NCBI GenBank assembly: GCA_029216955.1
Contig: JANAVB010009599.1
Span: forward strand, 2,417,240-2,481,239
DNA: 64,000 nt
Reading direction: 5' to 3'
Origin: Iris pallida
Taxonomy: Eukaryota; Streptophyta; Magnoliopsida; Asparagales; Iridaceae
Below are positions 48,641 to 59,903 of the stretch, piece by piece (position 1 is the first letter of the stretch; the number at the start of each line of letters is the position of its first letter). The notes beneath the pieces are model-generated. The model saw only the letters and a program-made list of their open reading frames with translations, ran no database searches and was not told the DNA's origin. Both the position numbers and the translations under genes were made by a program.

Positions 48641-51262
48641 GATCACCTACAGGACCTGAGGACAGTCTTTGATCTCATGCGGGCACATCAACTCAAAATG
48701 AACCCCGCTAAATCCTTCCTGGGGGTTTCTAGCGGCAAATTCTTGGGCTTTGTCATCACGGCAAAAGGCATTCATGTCGATCCCGAGAAGACTAAAGCCA
48801 TCCTCAACATGGACCCTCCGAAGAACCTTCGAGAACTTCGGGGCTTACAGGGACGTCTGGCATACATCCGGAGGTTCATAGCAAACCTCTCCGGTAAATG
48901 TAAACCCTTTACTCAGCTCATGAAGAAGGGAGCCTCTTACGTCTGGACAGAGGAGTGCCAAAAGGCTTTCGACGACATCAAGGCTTACTTGACAAGCCCG
49001 CCAGTCCTAGTGGCACATGTCGCCGGCAAACCATTCCTCCTCTACGTCCGTGCCATGGATCATTCCTTCGGCGCTTTACTGGCTCAAAACAGCGATGCAA
49101 GCTACGAGCAGACAATCTATTACCTCAGTCGAACACTCACCGGGGCCGAACACCGGTACAACCCCGTTGAAAAGGAGTGCTTGGCTTTGGTGTTTGCCAT
49201 TCAGAAGACTCGTCATTACGTCTCGGGCCAGACAATTCACGTCATCTCCCGAGTCAATCCACTCAGAGTTCTCATGACGAAGCCAGGGTCATTAAACTCC
49301 CGGCTGGCTACATGGGCGATCCTACTAACGCCATACAACAGGGTGTTTGTCCCGCAGAAGGCGGTCAAGGGTCAGGCTCTGGCTGACTTTTTAGCTGCAC
49401 ACCCCATCCCAGAATCTTCAAAACTCTATGAAGACATCCCGGATGAAGTCCAAGAATCAAACGTCACTGAAGGAAGCCCCGTTTGGCGGATGTTCTTCGA
49501 TGGCGCTTCAAGAACGGGCCCCAACGGCCAAATCATCGCAGGAGTGGGGGTAGTCTTGGTCTCCCCCGATCAGCTGGTCATCCAACGCGCATACTCTCTT
49601 TCGAAGCCGTGCTCCAACAATGTTGCTGAGTACAACGCACTCGTCATGGGACTCCAGCTAGCACAACAGCTAGGCGTGGATCATCTGGAAGCCTACGGCG
49701 ACTCGAAACTCGTCGTAAACCAGATTCGGGGGCAATACGAGGTTTGCCATGAAGATTTGATCCCTTACCATGAAGTTGCATTGAACATCATTTCAACCTT
49801 CACTGGGTTCTTCATCGAACATGTACCCCGTCTACAAAACTTGGAGGCTGACGCTCTGGCTGGCCTCGCAGCCTCATTGGCCGCGCCCCTTGGGACTCAA
49901 CACTATGTCACGGTAACTGGCCGAGACTTGATTTGTCCCAGAAACAACCTATGTTTGCAAATGGCTCACGCCGTGCCGACAAACACCGATGTTAATATCC
50001 GAGACTGGAGATTCCCGTTCATCGACTTCGCCGTCTACGGAATCCTTCCGGAAGACCCGAAGGAAGCCGTCTCAGTCAGGAGACGCTCTCTTCGATTCTA
50101 CTACGATACAGCCACTAAAACGCTGTACCGACGCTCCTTCGACGGGCTTCTCCTTCGATGCCTGTCTAACGAAGAAGAGGCCGAAGCTCTTCGAGAAGCT
50201 CATGACGGAACTTGCGGAGCTCACCAACCAGGTCCTAAGTTGCAAGATCGACTGCGACGTATGGGCTACTACTGGCCAACCATGGCCGCCGACGCAGTGG
50301 AATATGCTAAGAAGTACCATGCATGCCAACTCCATGCAGACTTCATACATACACCGTCTGAACCTCTACATCCTACAGTCGCCTCCTGGCCATTCGAAGC
50401 CTGGGACATGGACATTGTAGGACCAATCACCCCTCCTTCATCAAGAGGACATCGTTTCATCCTGGCCATCACCGATTACTTCTCCAAATGGGCGGAAGCA
50501 GTCCCACTAGCGGAAGTAAAAAGCTCCAGGGTGGTCAGCTTTATCAAACACCATGTCATTTACCGTTTTGGAGTACCCAGGCGAATCATTCATGACAATG
50601 GTCCCCAGTTCATCAGCCACATTTTCAGCAGGTTCTGTGACAAGAATCGCATTCAAAACGTGGCCTCAACCGCCTACAATCCGGCAGCAAACGGATTGGC
50701 CAAGGCGTTCAACAAAACTATCGTCAGGCTGCTCAAAAAGGTCGTGTCATCCAACAAACGCGACTGGGACGAAAAGCTCGGCGAATGTCTTTGGGCCTAC
50801 CGCACAACGGTACGGACCCCAACAGGCAACACACCATTCTCCGTGGTCTACGGGAGCGAAGCGGTACTGCCTCTCGAGATCCAGATCCCCTCACTCCGAG
50901 TAGCGATCACAAACAAACTCACAGAAGAAGACAATCAACGTCGTCGTCTGCGGGAACTGGAGGCACTTGACGAAAAGCGTCTCCTAGCTCAACAACGCAT
51001 CGAACTTTACCAAGCCCGTATATCACAGGCTTTCAACAAGAAGGTCAAGCAAAGAACTTTCCAAGTTGGCGACCTGGTTTTAGCAGTCAGAAGGCCAATG
51101 GTGTTAACTCACAAGACACCAGGGAAGTTCGAGCCCAAATGGGAAGGACCCTTCATCATTGAGACGGTATACTCAAACGGTGCTTACCGCCTCGCCAAAC
51201 CCAATGGGGACTTGTTCATGATGCCCATCAACGGCAAGTTCCTAAAGAAGTACTATTCTTGA
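48641..51262 (+). pseudogene. pol: Inner Tat RNase H, archaeal-type RNase H and integrase
   Basis: Residue numbers count from 48677. The reverse transcriptase connection (PKNLRELRGLQGRLAYIRRF) is followed by the first RNase H (PFLLYVRAMDHSFGALLAQ, RYNPVEKECLALVFAI). A second RNase H at about 268-400 has Asp/Glu sites FFDGAS, NVAEYNAL, AYGDSKLV and LEADALAG; this acquisition is characteristic of Tat. The integrase zinc finger (HDGTCGAHQPG...CQLH) starts at about 508. The core has Asp579 (DMDIVGP) and Asp640 (IHDNGPQF). The catalytic Glu, 36 residues on, is Lys676 (codon AAG at 50702-50704), so this integrase should be inactive. The stop at 51262 is natural (NGKFLKKYYS). Confidence 0.95.
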
Positions 51263-51871
51263 CATCCTCCAAGACATGTATTTCCCCAAACAACCTCTTT
51301 TCACAAAATCAAATGCTTCCGGAATCCAGCTGTTCCGTGGCATCCTTCCGTAGAAAGATAACCACGTCCACATTACCTCTGAGTTGTCTCTCTACATCCT
51401 ACAAAGCGGAACCTTACATTTCGTGAGCTTACGCTATCCTTCATGTTTACCACGTCCACATTACCTCTGAGTAAACATCCCGTACAAACAACTCCTGTGT
51501 TGTCGTACATTGATCGCAGAACTTCCACGTCCACATTACCTCTGAGTTGTTCAGCGTATCCCCCAGGATCATTCCTACCACGTCCATAAATACCTCTGAG
51601 TAGGAAGATTCTATCATTTGAACCTAATGATTGCCATGTCCACATTACCTCTGAGCAAACATGTTGGTTCCTTCAAACTTATTATCTGTACCTAAAAACC
51701 AAGGTGCGCAAAAGATAATAGGTCCACATAAATCATCAAGTTCATGAGATCAAAAATGAATACATCACAAAAAAAAAGAGATAGTGTATTTCTTTATTTT
51801 TCAAAAAAGGGAGTACAGAAATACGCTATTTCTCCAGCAAGAGTTGCAAAAACACATAAAAAGAAGAGAAA
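51263..51871. other. Convergent intergenic region of the inner Tat, with five-hairpin array
   Basis: Five copies of the head CACGTCCACATTACCTCTGA (variants in copies 4 and 5) at 51363-51382, 51451-51470, 51526-51545, 51579-51599 and 51635-51654. Stems differ: AGATAAC/GTTGTCT (one G-T), ATGTTTAC/GTAAACAT (8 perfect pairs), CGCAGAACTTC/GTTGTTCAGCG (8 of 11), TTCCTAC/GTAGGAA (7 perfect), ATGATTGC/GCAAACAT (7 of 8). Nothing coding. It lies in the 3' UTRs of both the gag-pol and the antisense transcript. Confidence 0.9.
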
Positions 51872-54800
51872 CTACAGTCCCCGATCCTCTCCAGGGTGGG
51901 ATGAGAGCTCTTTGACTCGACGTCTCAGGTCGGCAGTACGAGTTTCCACAGTCGCCTGGACTCGGAGCTCGGCTTCTTGACGCATTAATCCGACAGCCTC
52001 AGCGGAAGTTTTACTCTCATACTTCTCATCAAGCTGTCGTCGCTGCTGAGCCAAAGCAAGGGTCCGCTGAGTAAGAGTCGCTTCCTCCTGCTTGAATGCC
52101 ACGTGTTCAGCCAGGACACGATCAGCTTCTAGTTGAAGTTGGGCCCGCTGGTCTTCAAGACGGCGCATCTGAGCATCAACCTCTGCGATGTTAGCATCCA
52201 CCGCAGCCCGCTTCTCCGTCGTCTTCTTCATAGATTGAGACAACTGCTCCGTCGCAGTCTCAGTCCCAGCCACTTCACGCTCCCAACTGCTCACATCGGC
52301 TCGATGGGAAGCCTCGATTTCAGCAATCAACTTCCCTATCTCTGCATCTATCAAGACAGAGAGGTCATTTCGTTGGATGCGCTGCAGTTCCGCGAGCCGC
52401 TCGTCCAGCTCAATCACCGAAACCTCCAGAATTTCGGCCATATGGTCATGGCCTTGGTGAACGCGGATCAGCTCGATACAGGGCATTGCCAAAGCTTTTG
52501 CTGTCGCAAAGCTTCCCTTGGCATCCATCACTGCAGATACACCTTTCTCCAGCATTTTGTACACTCCCTCGACGAGGAACTTCACATACTCGTCGGCATC
52601 CGCCAGCACCTGCGGCGTCATAGCAGGAGTTGGGGGAGCTACTACAGTTTGCGGACCGGAGGAAGATCCGCCAACCTCGATCTGAGAGGTTTGAACCTCG
52701 GCAGCAATAGGCTCTTCATCAACAGGGGCCAGACTGCTAGCCCGAGGAGCCGAAGGAACAGAAGGAGCCGGCACATGCGTCGTGATAGTACCCCAAGTGG
52801 AAGGAGCAACAGAGGGTTCCACACCCTTACCCTTCTCAAGCCCGGAGAAATCACCGACGTCAACGGCCACCTCTTCTACCCCCGACGTTCTATCAGCATC
52901 AGCTACCTCCCCCGGCAAAACGGGGAGATCAACATTTATCTCCTGGCCAGCCCCAGGAGACAAGACCGGCAGAAGGGTCTCATTCTTCTCAAGTCCCTCT
53001 ACAGGGACAAAATCTGTCGCTACCGCCTGATCGGTAGCCATCTCTATGTCCATGATTGAAGCCAAGGAAGGATTTGGCAATGATTCAGCCGACCTCCCTT
53101 CATCATGACCAGGAAGGGAATCAACCCTCTCCTCTATCCTCACTGCTTCTGCTGCCCCCGCAACAGACTCCTGCAGCTCCGGAGCGATGTCATCGGAAGA
53201 TGATGAACTCCATTCCTCTTCATCACCAGGAAGCTGCGCACTTGCTAAACCTTCGATATGTGAAGCCTCCGCTGTGGCCTTCGTCACCTCGGAAGCTGCT
53301 GCACCCTCAGGTTCCCTCCTGACATAACCCGGGGATACCGGAACCTCCACGATGACAGTATCCTCCGGATCTTCCTCCATAAGAGACATCATTGTCGGCG
53401 GGATACGCACTCCAGACGAGCTCGCCATCTCTTCTCGCCTACTCCCACCCGACTTTGGGGTACGAGGTTTTCTTTTTAGCGGCTCCTACAAAAGAAGATG
53501 GGGCCTCGTAAGTGGCGGAACCAAAATCAGATTTAGTAGGATGTCCTTACCTCTTCGGACGCCGAATCCGATGACACCGTCGGTAACGATGCCTTATTCT
53601 GCTTCTTCGACACAAGAGATTCAGCCCCTGTATCTGCACATCGTTTCGATCGATCGCCCGAGGATTCTGCTTGTGATGCGGAGGGGGCACTCCGTTGACC
53701 CACCCCTGACGGACGATGCGGCCGGGCCTTCACTGGCGTATCCCCAGTCGCTGCTAACTGGGTGCCTGCGATAAGGCTGGTCTCCCTGTCATATCCGGAG
53801 GGCGGGGCAGCCATAACACAGTAAAATTTGGCAGTCGAGTAAAGAATGGGCGGCCGCGGATCGGGGACGGGCAACGTAAAACGAGCTCCGGTACATCCGG
53901 CATTATAGTAATGCCAAGCTCGTGCACCATCCAACAAACTTCCAACATACCCCAGGGTAATACTGGGGTTATCCAACATCATCTGAGCATAACCAAATTG
54001 CCGCGCAAAGCGGCTCGGCAAGTACGGTTCCAGGTAGCACTGATTCCTGTTCCGGTACACCAGATGGGACGGCCGGATACTTTACAACGAGCGGAATCCC
54101 CATTGAGGCAGAGTGGTGGTACCTTCGCCCAGGTCCCTTAAATCCTCGTTGGCCTCAAAACCCAAATAGATGGGACCAACTTTGGTGATCTCCCAACCCT
54201 GAAGACGGGATAAAACCTTTCTACAAACCGGGACACCAGTATGCGACCAGCTCCTCCGATGGAAACGACGAAGGAATGCATCTCCAGCCTTATAATCTCC
54301 TTCCGAGCCTGGGCTCATCACACTGGGATGATGCAGAATCAGCCATCCCATCAAATAGTGAAACGGCAGTTCGGCGCGCGGGAAGTTATTTTTTCTGCCT
54401 CTATCATGAATCACATTTCCAGCAAACTCTCGCAAACCTCGCTGCAGGTTACATACCATTGCAGGGAGGAGAGCCAAGCGCCGGCCGAAGACCAATTTTA
54501 CGGCTGGCAGGATTAAGTTTCGAGTCACCCTCTCGACGGCACCGGATCCACCTGCGAACACGCAATCCCGGAGCCATATCATCAGATAGGCGACCAAAAC
54601 CGCCTTGGATGACATTGGATAAGCAAGGTGCCAGAAGCAGCTGTAGGAGCGTGCATCTGACTGCTGGTCTTCATTTCCTCGGGGATTCTTCTCCCCTAAC
54701 GTGCTCATTTCGGACAGCACCTCGCTACGAGAGAGCGCCGGCGGAGTAGAAAACTTCGAAGAATCCTCTTTGTCTTGTCTAAAGACATAATCTCTCCAAG

Positions 54801-56220
54801 CGGTCACATGGGACTGCGACCCGCTTTTATCCCTTCTCTGCACATAGTAATGATGACTCGCCACTTCCTTGAAGACGGCCGTCATCTCATCAGCTCTGTC
54901 CCCCAGGACCTGAAGTTCCTCATTGGTTGGAAAGTACTCTTCATAGGGCTCCGACCCCCAAGGGAGTTTAGACATCTCATACATCTCATGAAGTGCGAGC
55001 CCTAACTCCCCTACCGGAGTAAAGAAGGTCCCGGTATGAATATCAAACATCTCCAGGAGTGCGAGGAACATGTGCCTATTAAGGTCAACACCCGCCTGGG
55101 TAGCACGGATCGCGGCAGTCAACCCGATCTCTCGGAGCTCAGTCCGAAATCGCGACAAGATCCAGAGCGTCAGTTTATCCCATTTGGAGACGTAATGGCA
55201 CCAACCCTCCACCCGAAACTCTCCTGTCGGGTAGGAGCGTTCCATCAAAAACATACGATGTGTAAAAGTCGAAGCACTATAAGCAAGCGTATCAATGGGT
55301 ACATCACTGTAGAGGCTCCCAGGACGTAAAGTCCGCCAAGTGTAAGAAGACCCAGACCGTACAACGGTCAAAGCATCCCTTTGGTCGGAAGTAGAATCAA
55401 TTTGGATGACACCAGTCACCGCTCCCCCCTGAGAAGGGGTAAGCTCCCAAGACATCCTCCTCTGGGAAACAAGGCGACAGAAGGACGTCAAAGGCCACTG
55501 ACGTTCAAGTTGCTTAACAGTCATATGCACTCCATTCGCAGTAAAGAACCAGTCCTCCTTGACCTTCAGCACTGACGAGTCAGTAGAAGTGAGACGGTCT
55601 CCAAACAGGAACTCAGGCTTCAGGAAGGTCACTTTATCAGATGTGGAAGATTTAATGACTCCACGCTTCATCATCCGTTTGAGGAACCAATACTGCTGTT
55701 CACGGATTAGGGTCATTCTCTCAGGAGGCTGATCCAGCATAAGAGCATCTTGAGCAGGGTTTATCACTTCCTCGTTATGCTCTACTCCCATTTGGTTGAA
55801 GGCAGCCTCCAAGAAAACTTCACTCAAAAGCGGAATTGCCATCGACACTAGCAAAAGATCAGAAAAAGTCAGAAAAGAACACACAATGTGTCTAAAGGAG
55901 AAAACTGCGGCGCATCATCAGGGATTGAACCCATGCGCATGGCCTCGGCGCATCATCAGGGTTTGAACCCATGCGCGTCAGCAGTATAGCCTCGGCGCAT
56001 CACCAGGGTTTAAACCCATGCGCGTCGGTGGCAAAGACCGCGGCACATCATTAAAGACTCAAGGCCTATGTGCGTTGGCGTACGGACAATGAGACTTACC
56101 AACCACCTCCGGCCGAACTTCGACAGGCCGACGGGGAACGACAGCCGCCGCAACTTCCGCGGACTCCTTCGCTTTCTCCTTCCCCTTGCCGGCAGCACCG
56201 CGAGGAGTCTTGGGAGCCAT
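51872..56220 (-). pseudogene. Antisense gene of the inner Tat: three-exon PMD-like and coiled-coil protein
   Basis: Exon 1 is 56220-56100 (MAPKTPRGAAGKGKEK, basic). Intron 1 is 56099-55848 (GTAAGT...TTTTGCTAG, phase 1). Exon 2 is 55847-53551. Intron 2 is 53550-53486 (GTAAGG...TTTTGTAG, 65 nt, with a TACTAA branch-like site, phase 0). Exon 3 is 53485-51872. The splices join the frames exactly, giving 1344 codons including the stop. Exon 2 holds the plant-mobile-domain-like part (FLALLEMFDIHTGTFFTPVG, ELGLALHEMYEMSKLPWG) and a later shared block (YLPSRFARQFGYAQ). Exon 3 is acidic, Ser/Pro/Val-rich, then a coiled coil of about 170 residues. A single TAA at 54084-54082 interrupts it. Antisense ORFs are known in Tat elements; their role is unknown. 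Confidence 0.82.
55905..56085. repeat. Four imperfect 40-47-bp tandem units in intron 1 of the antisense gene
   Basis: Each unit reads like CGGCGCATCATCAGGG, then TTTGAACCCATGCGCG, with the fourth diverged. The CATGCGC core is the same motif that crowds the LTR U3 of this element. Confidence 0.85.
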
Positions 56221-56315
56221 TCTCTCGAGGAAGGAGAAGTTAGGGTTTTGAAGAAGAAACTCTAAAGAAGCAGAGGCACAGAGAAAAAGAACCCTTTCTC
56301 TCTCCAACTCTTACC

Positions 56316-56323
56316 TATTTATA
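56316..56323 (-). promoter_or_regulatory. TATA box of the antisense gene in the inner Tat element
   Basis: On the minus strand TATAAATA, 103 bp before the ATG at 56220, followed by a GAGAGAGAAAG leader. It matches the position and sequence of the outer Tat copy at 16808-16815. It lies 255 bp from the 3' LTR, outside it, so it is not the LTR promoter. Confidence 0.75.
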
Positions 56324-56559
56324 GGGCTTGGTCGCACGCGTGAACAGATGACGTGTGATCTCAGCCGTCGCCTCGGGTTCTGTACAAGGATAGCAGCAAA
56401 TAAAACCAAAAGATCATCATTAATCTTTTCGGTTACCGAGGCACCATCATCATTAACTGAGAAGAGCATGCGCCCGAACAGGCATGCGCCCAGAAATCAT
56501 GCGCCCTGACCTCCATGCTTCTTATTCAAAGTATTCCAAAACTTATTCAAAAGTTTTGA

Positions 56560-56577
56560 AAACTTTGAAGGGGGTCT
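56560..56577 (+). other. Polypurine tract of the inner Tat element
   Basis: AACTTTGAAGGGGGTCT directly before the 3' LTR (TGTAGAAGC at 56578). The GAAGGGGG run is the expected plus-strand primer. Confidence 0.85.
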
Positions 56578-58701
56578 TGTAGAAGCATGGAATTTCACAA
56601 CCAGAAAGCCCATGCGCCAGACACTACATGCGCTAGAACTCAGACGAAGAACTTCACAACAAGATCAATAAAGATAGACATTCGAAAGAAGACTTTTTTT
56701 TGATATACAGAAGTCTATTACATGTCTAAGAAAAGGTTGTACAAAGGAGAATTTCTACAAAGGAAAGATCCTAAGTCTACAGCCAGCGGCTACCATGCGC
56801 CTCCAGATAAGCGCAGCAGCCACCATGCGCCATCAGTCAGGCGCAGCAGACATCATGCGCCTCCAACCAGGCGCATCCCACCATATCTTCAGCAGCTCAG
56901 TCATGTGCATCCAGCTCAGTTATGTGCATCCCTTCAGCAGCCTAGTTATGTGCCGCTCTTCCAGCCAGGCTCACCTGATAAGTGCTTCGTCAAGCAAAGC
57001 ATTTAACCCTCTGGCTGGAACCAAGGAAGAGAAGAGCACCGCAAATGTTGTGGCCAGGGAAGGCTTCGAAAGAGCCTCCAAAGGCGAAGGAAGACCGTGA
57101 TCGAAACCGCGGCTAAAGGAGCAGCTTTCAACACAACCAAAGTGGGCAAACCCCACTTTGAAGGAAGATAGAGCCTAGCACCGCCATTCCGATCTACGGC
57201 TCTTCCAGAATAACGGAGACAAGGCCCGAGCTTCCCTATCTTTGGATGCAACATGCACCTTCCGCCTGCCTCGGAAGCCCTCGACTCCGTCTTTTGGATG
57301 TAACAGTCACCTTCAAGTGCATCGAAGACAACACAGCGTCTCATCTTCACCCTCGGGAGCACTTCGTCAACAGAATGCACCCGCATGTTCAAGTTCATGT
57401 TGGAAGTACGTGAGGGAATGAGAAGCAAATCTTCTCTCCATGCCACTATTTATAGGCCGGGCAGATCAAACCCACGTGCCAAGTGGATGGCCCTCCGAAT
57501 TCCGTGCAATGAATTTACATTAAATGAATGAACCGGACGCCTCGAATTCAGCCAAACGGCTATTTATAGCACTCGAAGAGCGAGACAGCTGCATCATTAA
57601 AAGACATGTCCGATGCGCCAGCCAGACAACGCATCACACGGACGCGCCCTTCGGCATCAGGCGCATCACACAGACGCGCCCTACAGTACTCGGCGCATTA
57701 CAGAGGGTGCGCCCCCACACATCTCCATACCGAGTGGAACGCCAACCGACGCGCCCACTCAGCTGTCCATCGAACGTCACCAACATTAAATGCTGAACTG
57801 ACAGAGTTGGCAGCACGCCTCCCAAAGTCTGAACAGTTGACAGCTTTTTCAGAAAATGAAGCATCGACAACGTCAGCATCATCATGACTTTATTTCGACG
57901 GCTACTGCCACGTGGCCACTCAACCAACCGCATGCGCCTCTACGGCCATGCGTCCAAATCAGCATGCGCCTCAAAAGCCATGCGCCCCAGGCTGCTCTCT
58001 GAAAGACAGAAGGAAAGTCGCCTGCATGCGCCTCAAAAGCCATGCGCCCCAAATGGTTTGTAACTCCTAAAGGTTATGAGCCGCAGCCTCCTCCTGCGCC
58101 CAATCCAAGGCGCAGCTCACCAGACCACTCCTCTCCACCAAATCCGAGATCTTCGAACCATGAGTCGACGACACGTGTCTTTTGACTCAATTCGTCCAAG
58201 ATTTCAGCAACGGAAAGATCTTCTCTCTGCTACGTGCCGGCTCACAACAGCAGTATGAAGAGTTCTCCCCCTCGATCAGGGCGCAGCATCCGTGCGCCTC
58301 CATCAGCAACCTCCACGTGGCATCCCCACACCGGCGCATCCTGCATGCGCGCATGAGCAGCCAGCCTGCAAAACTATAAATAGAAGGATCATCTCCTTCA
58401 CAGAGAGGGGGACTCACAACACAGAGAGAATCCACAACAGAGAATCACCGGAGAGGCAGTTCTAGACACTCAACGTCTTCCTCCTCTCAGCAAGCTCCAA
58501 CATCCAGAGCAATCAACACCTTCAGAGAACCGATAACCGTCGTCAGCCGGTCAACGGAGTCAACGCATTACCACTCGCTCCATTGGCACTAAGGACCCAG
58601 CTTAAACAAAAGTGTACTCCTAGGACTACATCTAAGTCCTATATTGTATCACTGTTCTGTTTGTATTAAAATTTCAATCAAAACAATTTTAATGGCAAAC
58701 A
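56578..58701 (+). repeat. 3' LTR of the inner Tat element (2124 bp)
   Basis: Same ends as the 5' LTR; TATA box at 58375-58382. The TSD GACTT follows at 58702-58706. Confidence 0.96.
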
Positions 58702-58706
58702 GACTT

Positions 58707-59441
58707 GTGTACCCCTAACACATGTCCACGCAAGCTTCTCGCCAAGCTTCTTAATCCTTACTTCTATGAACTTCATCGCATTGTCTTTAACACGATTCTG
58801 CCCAAAGCGGGATCGACTGATGAGGTTACATACTTTGAAATCTATGCTTTGTATCACCTATATTTTCATGTTCGTTTTAATCTTCCATGTACCATAATGG
58901 ACTGGATGATTAATGCTAGGAAGATGCCAAGGTCCTTTGTTTATGCTCTTTATCTTCCTATGGTCTTTCGTGCCTTTCGTGTCCCACTTGATGAGTGTCA
59001 ATTCCTACCTGCCCTTGCCTTCTTTTCTAAGGCACGACGGCTTCAGGCGGCGATGGCTCACCTGCTGCGTCTGAGCACTCTGACGATGAGCCTGACGCAC
59101 CTGCTCTTGGATAGGATGCGCCTCCTCCTCCTGCTACTCTTGAGTCACTACAGACTATGCTTCGCGATCGATTCACTTTAGAGGATGATCGCTGGACTCA
59201 GCTTGACTACCGTACCACCCTGCAGATGAGTTCCATCAGCAACTCACTGTACGATATTCGGTACTCTATGTCCCGGCATCCTTCTATGCCTATTCCTATG
59301 GAGCGGGACCCGGCTCGTGATGGATACCGTATCGATGACCCTTGGGTTATCCGCTACCTGGATCCGGATGCGGCTTTCGTGGACCCTCGTCGTTCCTTCA
59401 CTGATCCATCCGACGACGTTGGGCCTTCACGAGCTTCGTGA
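58707..59441 (+). pseudogene. Copia extra 3' ORF (ORF3), second part
   Basis: Continues ORF3 from 40526. The frame to about 59050 reads KLLAKLLNPYFYELHRIVF, TYFEIYALYHLYFHVRFNLP and VYALYLPMVFRAFRVPLDEC, a globular helix-rich domain as in the 'putative plant transposon protein' family. A frameshift between about 59040 and 59160 leads into the last frame (MLRDRFTLEDDRWTQLDYRT), Asp/Pro-rich at the end, stopping at 59439-59441. No transmembrane segment is evident, so an envelope role is not supported by what I see. Confidence 0.7.
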
Positions 59442-59903
59442 TGGATGTGGATTTTTACTTGCTGCTGCTGCTGAGGATCTTAGTTTATGTTTTTCTGCAT
59501 TTTGGATTTTTAGTTGATGTAGTTGTTTTTCTGCACTTTGGTTGTGTTAGAATTCTCTATTTTGTGTGACTCTTGAGACAGTTTATGCAGTTTATCTGTT
59601 TAAATGCAGTTTCTTTTATTATTATTTTTTGGTGTGCTTGCCAGTTATTATTTCTGGTTGTTTGATAAATGCCAAAAGGGGGAGAAATATTTTGCTATAT
59701 TTATATTCATATCATCATTGTGTATCTGTGCTTTGGAAAAGAATGTATCTATCAGGACAACAGGAACCGAGCAATGCTTACGGGAGAGCTATTGCTAGCT
59801 CTGTACTGATTACGGGGGAGCTACGTTACTGCTCTTTAATGTGTCCAGGTATGAACATTGAATATACAAATATTATTTTATCAATTATCAATATGGGAGA
59901 GAT
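59442..59903 (+). other. 3' untranslated region of the Copia element with polypurine tracts
   Basis: T-rich, non-coding. A strong tract AAAAGGGGGAGAAA at about 59674-59687 has the usual Copia polypurine form but lies about 215 bp before the 3' LTR. A weaker one, ATGGGAGAGAT (59893-59903), directly abuts the LTR. Confidence 0.75.

Larger units (their letters stand above)
40527..58701 (+). mobile_element. Ty3/gypsy Tat-lineage element (inner Tat), complete structure
   Basis: 18175 bp with LTRs of 2122 and 2124 bp, TSD GACTT, a Tat-type primer site, gag, protease, reverse transcriptase, RNase H, a second archaeal-type RNase H, integrase, a 600-bp gap with hairpins, a three-exon antisense gene, a polypurine tract and 3' LTR. 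The double RNase H and the antisense gene near the 3' LTR are known traits of the Tat clade (Ogre, Retand, Grande, RIRE2). The gag-pol frame is nearly continuous, with in-frame stops at 44391, 46295, 47075 and 48638 and one frameshift, so the copy is young but dead. By eye the LTRs differ at about 30 positions. Confidence 0.95.

Noticed and set aside
51355..51663. CRISPR-like array of about 24-bp repeats
   Set aside because: Plant nuclear context, irregular spacing (88, 75, 53, 56 bp), flanks pair with each other instead of being unique spacers, and no cas genes.
39989..59441. Copia ORF3 as a retroviral envelope gene
   Set aside because: No signal peptide, cleavage site or transmembrane segment seen; the text fits the plant transposon protein family better.
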